DNA of 64,000 nt from Variovorax sp. OV700 (GCF_900099805.1 NZ_FNDR01000008.1:267479-331478), one strand, 5' to 3'; counted from the first letter of the stretch, positions 1 to 8,494 are shown. Notes: generated from the letters alone by a model not told the origin. Made by a program: numbers and translations.

Positions 1-726
1 CACACGCAGCCTGGCCGCGGTGTCGGCCGAGCCGGTGAAGGTGACCACGTCGGCGCCCTCGAGCCGGTCGAGCAAGTCGCCCGTGCCGCCGATCACCAGC
101 TGCAGGCTTCCTTCGGGAAGGATGCCCGACTGCACGATGAGCCGCACCAGCGCTTCGGTGAGGTAGCTGGTGGCCGTGGCCGGCTTGCCGATGCAGGGCA
201 TGCCCGCGAGAAAACTGGGCGCGAACTTCTCAAGCAGGCCCCACACCGGAAAGTTGAACGCGTTGATGTGCACCGCCACGCCACCGCGCGGCACCAGGAT
301 GTGCGTGCCGGCGAAGCCGCCCTTCTTGCCGAGCGGGAAGGCCGGACCTTCGTGTACCAGGTTGCCCGACGGCAGCTCGTTGGTGCCTATGCCGGCATAG
401 GCGCTGAGCGTGCCGGCGCCGCCTTCGATGTCGATCCAGCTGTCGGTGCGGGTCGCACCCGTGTGGGCCGAGATGGCGTAGAGCGTTTCCTTGTTCACGG
501 CCAGAAACTTGGCGAGGGCCTTCAGGCGCTCCGAGCGTTGCTGGAAGTCGAGCGCCATCAGCGCGGGCAGGCCGACACGGCGTGCGTGGTTCAGCGCTTC
601 GGCGAAGTCGATGGCTTCGGCATGCGTGCTGGCCACGGCCTGCCCGTTGATGGCGCTGCGCAATTGCTGCGCGCGCTCCTGGCCGATCCAGCGGCCGGCG
701 ATGTAGCTCTGAAGGGTGGTGGTCAT
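1..726 (-). CDS. paaZ: PaaZ, N-terminal part (oxepin-CoA hydrolase / semialdehyde dehydrogenase), partial
   Basis: The visible 242 residues begin MTTTLQSYIAGRWIG and match the aldehyde-dehydrogenase half of PaaZ. They include the cofactor-pocket stretch around LVPRGGVAVHINAFNFPVWG and the later VTFTGSADTAARLRV near the edge. The C-terminal hydratase half and the catalytic Cys lie beyond base 1. In the known pathway PaaZ opens the oxepin-CoA ring and oxidises the resulting semialdehyde in the cytoplasm. The start at 726 has an AAAGGA ribosome site just upstream. It is the last visible gene of a minus-strand paa run, separated from the livF-like gene by a palindromic element. A plain aldehyde dehydrogenase is possible, but paa context makes PaaZ much more likely. 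Confidence 0.88.
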   Translation of the reverse strand, partial: MTTTLQSYIAGRWIGQERAQQLRSAINGQAVASTHAEAIDFAEALNHARRVGLPALMALDFQQRSERLKALAKFLAVNKETLYAISAHTGATRTDSWIDIEGGAGTLSAYAGIGTNELPSGNLVHEGPAFPLGKKGGFAGTHILVPRGGVAVHINAFNFPVWGLLEKFAPSFLAGMPCIGKPATATSYLTEALVRLIVQSGILPEGSLQLVIGGTGDLLDRLEGADVVTFTGSADTAARLRV

Positions 727-753
727 GCGGTGTCCTTTCGATGTCTAGGTATT

Positions 754-869
754 GCTCCTTCCCGTCCCGGGGGAAGGCTGGGATGGGGGCAGACGGCGTT
801 CATTCGGCACAGTGCTCTATCGAACGCCGTGATGCCCCCACCCCAGCCCTCCCCCGAAAGGGGAGGGAG
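754..869. repeat. REP-like long palindrome between livF-type gene and paaZ
   Basis: Two arms (about 754-789 and 835-869) are imperfect inverted copies of each other, and each also folds on itself through C-rich/G-rich halves. The central spacer continues the palindrome with ACGGCGTTC (792-800) opposite GAACGCCGT (822-830). Related elements lie at 4612-4725, 8344-8460 and 40559-40605, which suggests a dispersed REP/BIME-type family. In RNA it would form a strong hairpin in the paa message between livF and paaZ. Confidence 0.8.
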
Positions 870-880
870 AAAAAACCGGG

Positions 881-1612
881 TCATTCCTTCTTTCCGATGC
901 CCAGGTAGGTATCGATGATTCTTTGGTCGTGCATCAAGTCGCGCGCATTGCCCTGGAGCGCCACGGCACCCATCTCGAGCACGTAGGCGCGGTCTGCCAC
1001 CTGCAATGCGGCGCGCGCGTTCTGCTCCACCAGCAGCACCGAGACGCCGTGGCTGCGCAGCTGAGAAACCACGCGCAGCACTTCGCGCACCACCAGCGGC
1101 GCGAGGCCAAGCGAGGGCTCGTCGAGCATCAGGAGCCGCGGACGCGCCATGAGCGCGCGGCCGATGGCGAGCATCTGGCGCTCGCCGCCTGAAAGCGTCG
1201 ACGCCAATTGGGGGCGCCGCTCGCGCAGGCGCGGAAAGATCTCGAACACTTCGTCCATGCGCGCTCGCTGGTCGCGTGTGCCCTTGCGCCATTGGTAGAA
1301 ACCACCCAGCAGCAGGTTGTCTTCGACCGACATGTCGCCGAACAGCTCGCGCCTTTCGGGCACCAGCGCAGCGCCGCGCGCCACCATGGTCTCCACGCCC
1401 GGCCGCGCGATGCGCTCGCCATGCAGCGCAAGACTACCGGTGGAGGGCAGCAGGCCCATCGTTGCGCACAGCAGCGTGGTCTTGCCGGCGCCATTGGGGC
1501 CGATGACAGTGACGATCTCGCCTTCGTTCACATGCAGCTGCACGCTGTGCACTGCCTCGACGGTGCGGTAGGCAACACTGAAGCCGTCGAGCTGGAGAAC
1601 TGGCATGCTCAT
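881..1612 (-). CDS. Branched-chain-type ABC transporter ATPase (LivF family), probably for phenylacetate
   Basis: A 243-residue ATPase of LivF size. It has Walker A GPNGAGKT (38-45), signature LSGGERQ (140-146) and Walker B LMLDEPS (161-167). It would energise import through the neighbouring LivH and LivM permeases at the inner membrane. The start codon overlaps the stop of the upstream LivM-LivG fusion gene by 4 bp (ATGA), so the two are translationally coupled. Position between paaE and paaZ suggests the importer serves phenylacetate or a related aromatic acid rather than leucine. That substrate is inference. Confidence 0.93.
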   Translation of the reverse strand: MSMPVLQLDGFSVAYRTVEAVHSVQLHVNEGEIVTVIGPNGAGKTTLLCATMGLLPSTGSLALHGERIARPGVETMVARGAALVPERRELFGDMSVEDNLLLGGFYQWRKGTRDQRARMDEVFEIFPRLRERRPQLASTLSGGERQMLAIGRALMARPRLLMLDEPSLGLAPLVVREVLRVVSQLRSHGVSVLLVEQNARAALQVADRAYVLEMGAVALQGNARDLMHDQRIIDTYLGIGKKE

Positions 1613-3513
1613 CGTGTCTCCTCCAGCAGTTCGTCGTCTGCGCCGCCCAGGTAGGCTTCGAGCACGCGCGGGTTGGCCTGCACTTCGGCCGGCGTTCCGG
1701 TCGCAATGACGGTGCCGAATTCGAGCACCGTGATCCGATCGGCGAGGTTCATCACAAATTCCATGTCGTGTTCCACCACCAGGATGCCGAGCCCTTCCGC
1801 GCGCAGCTGTCCCAGCAGCACGGAAAGCGCGCGCTTCTCCAGATGCCGCAGGCCCGCGGCGGGCTCGTCGAGCAGCAACACCGAAGGCTGGCCGGCCAAG
1901 GCGCGCGCGATCTCGACCACGCGCTGCTGGCCCAGCGAGAGCGATGCGGCCGGCGTGTCGGCGTGCGCGCCGAGGCCGCAGCGTTCGATCTGCCGGCGAG
2001 CTTCAGCCATCAGTGCCGCTTCTTCGGCACGGTCCAGCCTGAGCATGGCGGCAAGCCAGCCACGCTTCGCGCGCAGATGGGCGCCGAGCGTCACGTTCTC
2101 GACCACGCTGCGCTGGCCGAGCAGGCGCACGTGCTGGAAGGTGCGGCCCAATCCCAGCGCGGCGAACACGCGAGAAGGCTTTGCAGTCATCGTCTGGCCC
2201 GCAAGCCGCACTTCGCCGGCGCTTGGATCGTCCACGCCGGAGATCATGTTGAAGAAGGTGCTCTTGCCCGCGCCGTTCGGCCCGATGAGCGCGTGGATCT
2301 CGCCGGCCTTCAGCGTCATCGAGATGTCGTTGTTGGCTACCAGTCCGCCGAAGTGCTTGCTGACGCTGGTGGCTTGCAGCAACACCTCGCCCTTGGCGGG
2401 CAGGTTGCGCTGCGCAAGTTGCACGGTCGGGACGGCGGGCCGCGCCACATCGGGCGCAGCAGCGGCATGCGGGCGTACCCAGCGGCTCGCGATGCGCGCC
2501 AGCGTGGGCCAGAGGCCCTCCGCAAAACGCTGCAGCACGAAGAGCATGAGCAGGCCGAACACAATCACTTCGAAGTTGCCGCTGCTGCCGAGCAGCGAAG
2601 GCAGCACGTCCTGCAGTTTTTCCTTCAGCAGCGTGATGAGCGCGGCCCCCAGAACCGCCCCCCAAAGGTGGCCCGCGCCGCCCACCACCGCCATGAACAG
2701 CAGCTCGATGCCGATGTTCAGGTTGAAGGGCGTAGGGTTCACGAAGCGCTGCAGGTGTGCATAAAGCCAGCCCGACACGGCAGCCAGCAGGGCCGCGAGC
2801 ACGAAGAGCTTCACGCGGTGGCGCGCCGTGTCCACGCCCATCGACTCGGCCATGAGTCGGCCGCCCTTGAGCGCGCGAATGGCGCGGCCTTCGCGCGAAT
2901 CGAGCAGGTTGTGCAGGGCCCAGAGCGCGAGCAGCAGCACGGCCCAGATCACGATGCCGAGTGCGCGCGGCGTGGCCAGCGAGAAGCCCGCGATGACCAG
3001 CGGCGGGACGCCGGTGATGCCCGTCTGCCCGCCGAGGAAATCCATGTTGCCGAACAGGTAGTACAGGCTCAGGCCCCACGCAATCGTGCACAGCGGCAGG
3101 TAGTGGCCCTGCAGCTTGAGCGTGACCGCACCCAGCGCCCATGCGAGCGCGAAGGTCAGCACCAGGCCGAGCAACAGCCCTGCCCATGGCAGCAACGCGG
3201 GCCCCACGAAGCCGCCCATCCATGCCGCGACAGTGGGCGAGGTGCAGATCCATGCGGTGGCATAGGAACCCACGCCGACGAATGCGGCTTGGCCGAAAGA
3301 GGTCATGCCGCCCACGCCGGTCAGCATGACCAGGCCGGCCGCAACCAGCGCATAGAGCCCGATGTTGCTGAGCACCGAAACCGTGAACTCGGGCAGGAAG
3401 CCCCAGGCCAGCGCCATCGCGACGACCAGCACCAGCGTGAGCTGGCGCGAGGTGACCAGCGGCTTGCCCGCGGGCGGCAGGTGGGCGGTGATGGGATTCG
3501 ACGGCGCGCTCAT
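1609..3513 (-). CDS. Fused LivM permease - LivG ATPase of ABC importer
   Basis: One 634-residue reading frame. Residues about 25-345 are a LivM-type multi-span permease (GVGGMTSFGQAAFVGVGSYA motif, then QGHYLPLCTIAWG). A linker rich in Ala and Pro follows at about 350-385, then a complete LivG-type ATPase with Walker A GPNGAGKS (411-418), LSLGQQ (525-530) and LLLDEP (546-551). In most systems livM and livG are separate genes. The start at 3513 is chosen because it overlaps the livH stop by 4 bp. An in-frame extension upstream exists but would run through livH. It works with LivH, LivF and the binding protein at 4734-5879. Confidence 0.93.
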   Translation of the reverse strand: MSAPSNPITAHLPPAGKPLVTSRQLTLVLVVAMALAWGFLPEFTVSVLSNIGLYALVAAGLVMLTGVGGMTSFGQAAFVGVGSYATAWICTSPTVAAWMGGFVGPALLPWAGLLLGLVLTFALAWALGAVTLKLQGHYLPLCTIAWGLSLYYLFGNMDFLGGQTGITGVPPLVIAGFSLATPRALGIVIWAVLLLALWALHNLLDSREGRAIRALKGGRLMAESMGVDTARHRVKLFVLAALLAAVSGWLYAHLQRFVNPTPFNLNIGIELLFMAVVGGAGHLWGAVLGAALITLLKEKLQDVLPSLLGSSGNFEVIVFGLLMLFVLQRFAEGLWPTLARIASRWVRPHAAAAPDVARPAVPTVQLAQRNLPAKGEVLLQATSVSKHFGGLVANNDISMTLKAGEIHALIGPNGAGKSTFFNMISGVDDPSAGEVRLAGQTMTAKPSRVFAALGLGRTFQHVRLLGQRSVVENVTLGAHLRAKRGWLAAMLRLDRAEEAALMAEARRQIERCGLGAHADTPAASLSLGQQRVVEIARALAGQPSVLLLDEPAAGLRHLEKRALSVLLGQLRAEGLGILVVEHDMEFVMNLADRITVLEFGTVIATGTPAEVQANPRVLEAYLGGADDELLEETR

Positions 3514-4538
3514 TCCTCGTCCTCCACATGGCGGCTGTGCAGCGAGCGCCACCACAGCACCGGGATGATCAGCGTGAAGACCAGCACCTCCTTGAACGGG
3601 CTGGCCCAGAACGAGGCAAAGGCCTCGAGCTGCCCGACCAGCAGCGCGCCGGCCAGCGCCAGCGGATAGCTCGCGAGCCCGCCCACGATGGCGGCGACGA
3701 AGCCCTTCAGGCCGATCAGGAATCCAGTGTCGTAATACACCGTGGTGAGCGGCGCGATCAAGAGGCCCGAGACCGCGCCGATAAGTGCCGCGAGCGCGAA
3801 GCTCAGATCGCCCGACAGTTCCGTTGGAATGCCCGACAGCCGCGCGCCCACGCGATTGATGGCGGTGGCGCGCAGTGCCTTGCCGACCATCGAGCGGCCG
3901 AAGAAAAAGAACATCGCAATCACCAGCAGCAGCGTGATGCCGACCACCACCAGCGACTGTCCGCTGACTGGAATGCCGCCGACGTCGAAGCGCTCTTCGG
4001 AGAACGCCGTGGTGCGATAGCCTTCGGCGCCGAAGAAGAGCAGGCCCAGCCCCACCAGCACGCCGTGCAGCGCGACCGAGACGATCAGCAGCATCAGCAC
4101 GCTGGCATCGGCCAGCGGCCGGTAGGCGAGGCGATAGAGCAACGGACCGAGCGGCGCGATCAGCACCAGCGTTGTGATCGACTGGGTTGCCATCGAGGTC
4201 GGCTTGAGTCCGAGCACAAGCGCGCAGGCCAGCGCCGGCAGCGCCACGCACCAGGTGAGCGCCGAACCCCAGTCCACCACCGTGCCGCGCTTCCAGCGCC
4301 AGGCTTCCACCACCAGCACCATGGCCGCGAGCGTGACCAGCAGCCACAGTGTGGCCGGCACGCGGCCAGTCTGCAGCATGGCCATCGACAGCGCGCCGAA
4401 GGCGACGAACTCGCCCTGCGGAATGAAGATGACGCGCGTGACAGAGAACACCAGCACCAAGGCGAGCGCCATCAGTCCATAGACGGCACCGTTCACGATG
4501 CCGTCCTGCCCTAGCAAAAGGGCGATCTGCAGATCCAT
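3510..4538 (-). CDS. Branched-chain-type ABC transporter permease (LivH family)
   Basis: A 342-residue hydrophobic protein starting MDLQIALLLGQDGIVNG, with the LivH hallmark NGAVYGLMALALVLVFSVTRVI near the N-terminus and an EAxxx-type loop with GKALRATAIN in the middle. It is longer than typical LivH proteins of about 290-310 residues, with the extra length after the second membrane span. It pairs with the LivM half of the adjacent fusion. Its stop overlaps that gene's start by 4 bp. Upstream lies a REP-like palindrome separating it from the binding-protein gene. Confidence 0.93.
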   Translation of the reverse strand: MDLQIALLLGQDGIVNGAVYGLMALALVLVFSVTRVIFIPQGEFVAFGALSMAMLQTGRVPATLWLLVTLAAMVLVVEAWRWKRGTVVDWGSALTWCVALPALACALVLGLKPTSMATQSITTLVLIAPLGPLLYRLAYRPLADASVLMLLIVSVALHGVLVGLGLLFFGAEGYRTTAFSEERFDVGGIPVSGQSLVVVGITLLLVIAMFFFFGRSMVGKALRATAINRVGARLSGIPTELSGDLSFALAALIGAVSGLLIAPLTTVYYDTGFLIGLKGFVAAIVGGLASYPLALAGALLVGQLEAFASFWASPFKEVLVFTLIIPVLWWRSLHSRHVEDEE

Positions 4539-4611
4539 AAAAAAACCTTCGAGCCTTGCCCGTGTGTCGAATCAGTGTCCGGCGCCTGCGTCTTCAGCCG
4601 GGCGTTGTGTT

Positions 4612-4725
4612 GCTCCTTCCCCTTCCGGGGGAAGGTTGGGATGGGGGCATCCCTGCATTCAAAGCCGCGCGGACGTTCGTGCCGTCGTGCCCCAACCCCA
4701 ACCCTCCCCCGGGAGGGGAGGGAGC
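4612..4725. repeat. REP-like palindrome between binding-protein gene and livH
   Basis: Arm one (4612-about 4649) and arm two (about 4688-4725) are near-perfect inverted copies: each reads GCTCCnTCCCCTnCCGGGGG outward to inward, followed by a G-rich tract. Each arm also has its own C-rich/G-rich hairpin. It belongs to the same family as 754-869. Lying just after the binding-protein stop, its RNA hairpin could protect or attenuate the message so that binding protein exceeds permease; that role is inference. Confidence 0.8.
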
Positions 4726-4733
4726 GAGACCGT

Positions 4734-5879
4734 TCAGGGCTGGAATTTCCAGGCGCCGTTCTCGATCTTCACCATGACCCGGGCGCGTTGGTCCAGGCCC
4801 AGATGGTCGTTGGCCGTCATGTTGAATACGCCGTGAGCGCCAGACACGTCTTTGACTTGCTCGAGCGCGTCGCGCAGCGCGGCGCGAAATTCGGGCGTGC
4901 CCGGCTGCGCCTTCTTGAGCGCAACTGGCACGGCCGATGTCATCAAGAGGCCCGCGTCCCACGCATGCGCACCAAAGGTCGACACCGTGTTCTTGCCGTT
5001 CGCGCCCTCGTAGGCGGTGACGTAGGCCAAGGCGGACTTCTTCACCGGATGGCTTGCGGGCAGCTGCTCGGCCACGAGTACGGGACCGGCCGGCAGGAAG
5101 GTGCCTTCCACGTCCTTGCCGCCAACGCGCAGGAAGTCGGCGTTGGCCACGCCATGGGTCTGGTACATCTTGCCGGTGTAGCCGCGCTCCTTCAGCGTCT
5201 TCTGCGGCAGCGCGGCCGGCGTGCCGGAGCCCGCGACCAGCACCGCATCGGCCTTGGTCGCCATGATCTTCAGGGCCTGGCCGGTCACCGAAGTGTCGGT
5301 GCGCGCGTAGCGTTCGTTGGCGACGATCTTGAGCTTCTTCAGCTCCGCCGCCTTGGCAAATTCCTGCGACCAGCCTTCGCCGTACGCGTCGGAGAAGCCG
5401 ATGAAGGCCACTGTCTTCACGCCGTTGGCTGCCATGTGCTCGGCAATGGCGAGAGACATCATGATGTCGTTCTGCGGCGTCTTGAAGACCCACTGCTTCT
5501 TGGCGTCCATCGGCTCCACGATGCGGGCCGAGGCGGCGATGGAAATCATCGGCGTCTTGGCTTCGCTGGCCACGTCGATCATTGCGAGCGAGTTGGGCGT
5601 GGTGGTGGAGCCCAGCACGATGTCGACCTTGTTCTCGGCGATGAGCTTGCGCGTGTTGGCCACGGCCGCCGTGGTGTCGGAGGCATCGTCGAGCACGATG
5701 TAGTTGATCTTCTGGCCGGCGATGGTCTTGGGCATCAGCGCGATGGTGTTCTTCTCGGGAATGCCGAGCGAGGCAGCCGGACCGGTGGCCGAGAGCGTCA
5801 CGCCGACATTGATGTCGGCCCATGCGGCAACGGCGGTGGCGCACAGCGCCGCGATCAGCAGGGGCTTGAAGAATTTCAT
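4734..5879 (-). CDS. Periplasmic substrate-binding protein of Liv-type ABC importer
   Basis: 381 residues with a clear signal peptide (MKFFKPLLIAALCATAVAAWA, cleavage near residue 21). The mature part begins DINVGVTLSATGPAASLG, the typical start of type I (LivJ/HAAT) periplasmic binding proteins. It would capture the ligand in the periplasm and deliver it to the LivH/LivM channel. Encoded between paaE and livH in the paa run, it is most plausibly the phenylacetate receptor. Comparable ABC genes occur in other betaproteobacterial paa clusters. The ligand is not demonstrated by the sequence. Confidence 0.9.
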   Translation of the reverse strand: MKFFKPLLIAALCATAVAAWADINVGVTLSATGPAASLGIPEKNTIALMPKTIAGQKINYIVLDDASDTTAAVANTRKLIAENKVDIVLGSTTTPNSLAMIDVASEAKTPMISIAASARIVEPMDAKKQWVFKTPQNDIMMSLAIAEHMAANGVKTVAFIGFSDAYGEGWSQEFAKAAELKKLKIVANERYARTDTSVTGQALKIMATKADAVLVAGSGTPAALPQKTLKERGYTGKMYQTHGVANADFLRVGGKDVEGTFLPAGPVLVAEQLPASHPVKKSALAYVTAYEGANGKNTVSTFGAHAWDAGLLMTSAVPVALKKAQPGTPEFRAALRDALEQVKDVSGAHGVFNMTANDHLGLDQRARVMVKIENGAWKFQP

Positions 5880-5914
5880 TTTGGTTTGTCTCCGGTTGAA
5901 AAATTGTTATGGGG

Positions 5915-7009
5915 TCAGCGCTCGTCGAAGGACAGTGTCACGCGTTCGGTGAGAGGGTGCGACTGGCAGGTCAGCACGAAGCCCGCGGCCACTTCATTCT
6001 TGTCGAGCGCAAAGTTTCTTTCCATGCGGACTTCCCCCTCCACGAGCTTGGCGCGGCAGGTGCCGCACACGCCGGAGGTGCAAGAGAACGGCACCTCGAG
6101 CCCGGCTGCGGAAGCCGCATCGAGGATGCTCGGCTGTCCTTCGGTGAAAGTGATCTCGCGCTGCAAGCCATCGCGCACGATGGTGATGCGCGCCTGCTTG
6201 GCGTCGCCGGGCAGGGCCTCGTGCACCACCGCGCCCACCTCGCCGGCCGAAGCGCCGGAAGGCAGTGCAACGCCGAAGCGCTCGATGTGAATGCGCTCTT
6301 CGGGCACGCCCGCTGCGAGCAGCGCCGCCTCGGCCTCGTCGTTCATCTGGAACGGGCCGCAGATGTACACATGGTCGATGCTCGCGGCCGGCACCAGCGT
6401 GCCCAGGAACTCGCCGATCTTCTCGCGGTTCATCACGCCGAAGCCCAGCGGCGAATCGGTGTGCTCGTCGGAGAACACGTGCTGCAGCACGAGGCGCGTC
6501 ATGTAGCGGTTCTTCAGGTCCTCGATTTCTTCCTTGAACATCGTGGACTGCAACTGACGGTTGCCGTAGATCAGCGTGAAGCGGCTCCTGGGTTCGCGCG
6601 CCAGCACGGTCTTCATGATCGACAGGATCGGCGTGATGCCGCTGCCGCCCGCAATGCCGACGTGGTGGCGCGCGGAAGCCGGCTCGATGGGCACGAAGAA
6701 GCGGCCCTGCGGCGCCATCACCTGCACCGTGTCGCCGGGCTGAAGGTGCGCGTTGATCCAGTTGGAGAACACGCCGTCCCGCACCTTGCGCACGCCCACG
6801 CGCAGCTCGCCGTCGTCGAGGCCGGCGCAGATCGAGTACGACCGGCGCAGGTCCTGGCCGTCGATGTCGCGGCGCAATGTGAGGTACTGGCCCTGCGTGA
6901 AGCCGAAGACTTCCCGAAGCTCGGGCGGTACCTCGAACGAGACGACGACGGCCTCCGAGGTGTCGGGCTCGACGGCCTTCACGCGCAGCGGGTGGAAGAG
7001 GGTGCTCAT
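5915..7009 (-). CDS. paaE: Phenylacetyl-CoA epoxidase reductase subunit PaaE
   Basis: A 364-residue ferredoxin-NADP reductase type protein. It has the FAD motif RRSYS (55-59), the NAD(P)-binding GGSGITP (121-127) and a C-terminal plant-type 2Fe-2S domain with Cys310, Cys315, Cys318 and Cys348. It passes electrons from NADPH to the di-iron oxygenase PaaABC during ring epoxidation. It lies 3 bases beyond paaD at the end of paaABCDE. Length and domain order agree with PaaE. It was called paaK in an older nomenclature. Confidence 0.95.
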   Translation of the reverse strand: MSTLFHPLRVKAVEPDTSEAVVVSFEVPPELREVFGFTQGQYLTLRRDIDGQDLRRSYSICAGLDDGELRVGVRKVRDGVFSNWINAHLQPGDTVQVMAPQGRFFVPIEPASARHHVGIAGGSGITPILSIMKTVLAREPRSRFTLIYGNRQLQSTMFKEEIEDLKNRYMTRLVLQHVFSDEHTDSPLGFGVMNREKIGEFLGTLVPAASIDHVYICGPFQMNDEAEAALLAAGVPEERIHIERFGVALPSGASAGEVGAVVHEALPGDAKQARITIVRDGLQREITFTEGQPSILDAASAAGLEVPFSCTSGVCGTCRAKLVEGEVRMERNFALDKNEVAAGFVLTCQSHPLTERVTLSFDER

Positions 7010-7012
7010 CGC

Positions 7013-7546
7013 TTAGATCGGCTTGAAATGTTCGAAGGGTTCGCGGCAGGCCATGCAGCGGTAGAGCGCCTTGCAGGCGGTGGAGCCGAAGGCGGACAGG
7101 CGTTCGGTGCGCTCGCTCGCGCAGCGCGGGCAGGCGATGCTTTCTTTCACGCCGGCAATGCGGCCGAACAGGCGGATGGGCATCGCGGTGCCGGCGGCGG
7201 CTTCGGGGGTAAGGTGGGCCGGCGGTGCGATGCCGTAGGCCTTGAGCCTTGCGCGGCCTTCTTCGCTGATCCAGTCGCTGCTCCAGGCCGGCGCGCGGCG
7301 CAAAGTTGCGCGTGCGCGGCCGAGGCCGGCTTTTTCGATGGCGGCCAGCACGTCTTGCTCGATGGCTTCGGTCGCGGGGCATCCCGAGTAGGTGGGCGTG
7401 AGCACGATCTCCAGCCCGTCGTCATGTTCGATCACTTCGCGCACGATGCCCAGGTCGCAGACCGACACGGCCGGCACCTCGGGATCGAGCACTGTGTGCA
7501 GCACGGCCCAGGCCGCGTCGACGCGAGATGCGACGGCGTTGTTCAC
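7013..7546 (-). CDS. paaD: PaaD, Fe-S assembly-type factor of the epoxidase
   Basis: About 177 residues beginning (V)NNAVASRVDAAWAVLHTVLDPEVPAVSVCDLGIV, a MIP18/DUF59 domain with the conserved DPEVP..S..DLGIV motif. A C-terminal zinc-ribbon-like part follows (CPRC, then CxxC in RCMAC). PaaD is required for active epoxidase, probably in metal-cluster maturation. I chose the GTG at 7546: it overlaps the paaC stop as GTGA and has GGAGG six bases upstream. The adjacent GTG at 7549 is the alternative. Confidence 0.92.
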   Translation of the reverse strand: MNNAVASRVDAAWAVLHTVLDPEVPAVSVCDLGIVREVIEHDDGLEIVLTPTYSGCPATEAIEQDVLAAIEKAGLGRARATLRRAPAWSSDWISEEGRARLKAYGIAPPAHLTPEAAAGTAMPIRLFGRIAGVKESIACPRCASERTERLSAFGSTACKALYRCMACREPFEHFKPI

Positions 7547-8322
7547 CACACGCCTCCGGGGTAAGAGCGCTGCAGGTGCTGCATCTCGGCCAGGATGTAG
7601 CCCATGTGTTCGGTGTGCACGCCTTGCTTTCCGGTGCTGCGGAAGGCGGCCTCCTTCGGCATCTCGAGATTGGCGGCGTCTAGCACCTGTTGCATCTCGG
7701 CGAACCAGGGTTCGCGCAGTTCGCTCCACGCGGGGCCGAGGCCTGTTGCGCTGGCTTCTGCATCGACTGCATCGCTTTCGAACAGCTCGGGCACGTAGAG
7801 CCAAAGCTGCTTCAACGCACGCTCGGTGCGACGGCGCGACTCCTCGGTGCCATCGCCAAGCCGTACCACCCAGTCGCCCGAATGCTGCTGGTGGTAGCGC
7901 GCTTCCTTCACGGCCTTGCCGGCAATGGCGGCCACCTCGGCATCGTTCGATGCGGCAAGGCGTTGCCAAAGCAGCTTGAGCAGCGTGGCGACCATGGTGT
8001 TGCGCACCACGGCAAAGGCGAAGTCGCCTCGCGGCAATTCGACGAGCGTGAGGTTGAAGTAGTCGCGCTCGTCGCGAAGATAGGCGAGCTGGTCTTCGTC
8101 GTGCGCGCGGCCTTCTCCTTCGAGCTTGCCGGCATGCGTGAGCAGCGCGCGGGCTTGCCCGACGAGGTCGAGCGCGATGTTGGCCATCGCGATGTCTTCT
8201 TCCAGCACGGGTGCATGGCCGCACCATTCGCCGAGGCGCTGCGCGAGCACCAGGCAGGTATCGCCGATGCGCAGCAGGTATTGCACTGTGGGGGTGCGGT
8301 TCAGTTCGATAGAGGCTTGCAT
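7543..8322 (-). CDS. paaC: Phenylacetyl-CoA epoxidase structural subunit PaaC
   Basis: 259 residues, all-helical, starting MQASIELNRTPTVQYLLRIGD. It carries the PaaC-typical WCGHAPVLEEDIAMANIALDLVGQAR and later VKEARYHQQHSGDWVVRLGDGT. PaaC is a ferritin-like partner of PaaA in the multicomponent oxygenase; in the characterised complex it is structural. It overlaps paaD by 4 bp at its end. Unlike the other joints in paaABCDE, its start is separated from paaB by 172 bp containing a palindrome. Confidence 0.95.
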   Translation of the reverse strand: MQASIELNRTPTVQYLLRIGDTCLVLAQRLGEWCGHAPVLEEDIAMANIALDLVGQARALLTHAGKLEGEGRAHDEDQLAYLRDERDYFNLTLVELPRGDFAFAVVRNTMVATLLKLLWQRLAASNDAEVAAIAGKAVKEARYHQQHSGDWVVRLGDGTEESRRRTERALKQLWLYVPELFESDAVDAEASATGLGPAWSELREPWFAEMQQVLDAANLEMPKEAAFRSTGKQGVHTEHMGYILAEMQHLQRSYPGGVW

Positions 8323-8343
8323 TCAGTGGTTCCAACTCTGTCT

Positions 8344-8460
8344 TGCTCCCTCTCCCCTTGGGGAGAGGGTGGGGGTGAGGGCGCGGGCGGTGGAAGAGAT
8401 CTGTCTGTAGCGAAGGCCGGCGGCCCTCACCCTAGCCCTCTCCCAGAGGGAGAGGGGACA
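8344..8460. repeat. REP-like palindrome between paaB and paaC
   Basis: Arms at 8344-8382 and 8422-8460 are inverted copies: the left arm begins TGCTCCCTCTCCCC, and the right arm is the complement and ends GAGAGGGGACA. Each arm is itself a hairpin (CTCTCCCC/GGGGAGAG on the left; CCTCTCCC around AGAGGGAG on the right). It is a sequence variant of the elements at 754 and 4612 and closest to the half-element at 40559-40605. Confidence 0.8.
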
Positions 8461-8494
8461 ACACGAAGTCCACTCGTGGGCGCTCATCAAAGTC

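Noticed and set aside
754..8460. CRISPR array or transposon ends suggested by the repeated palindromes in the paa region
   Set aside because: Copies are kilobases apart, lack regular spacers and enclose essential operon genes rather than a transposase. They fit dispersed REP-like elements.
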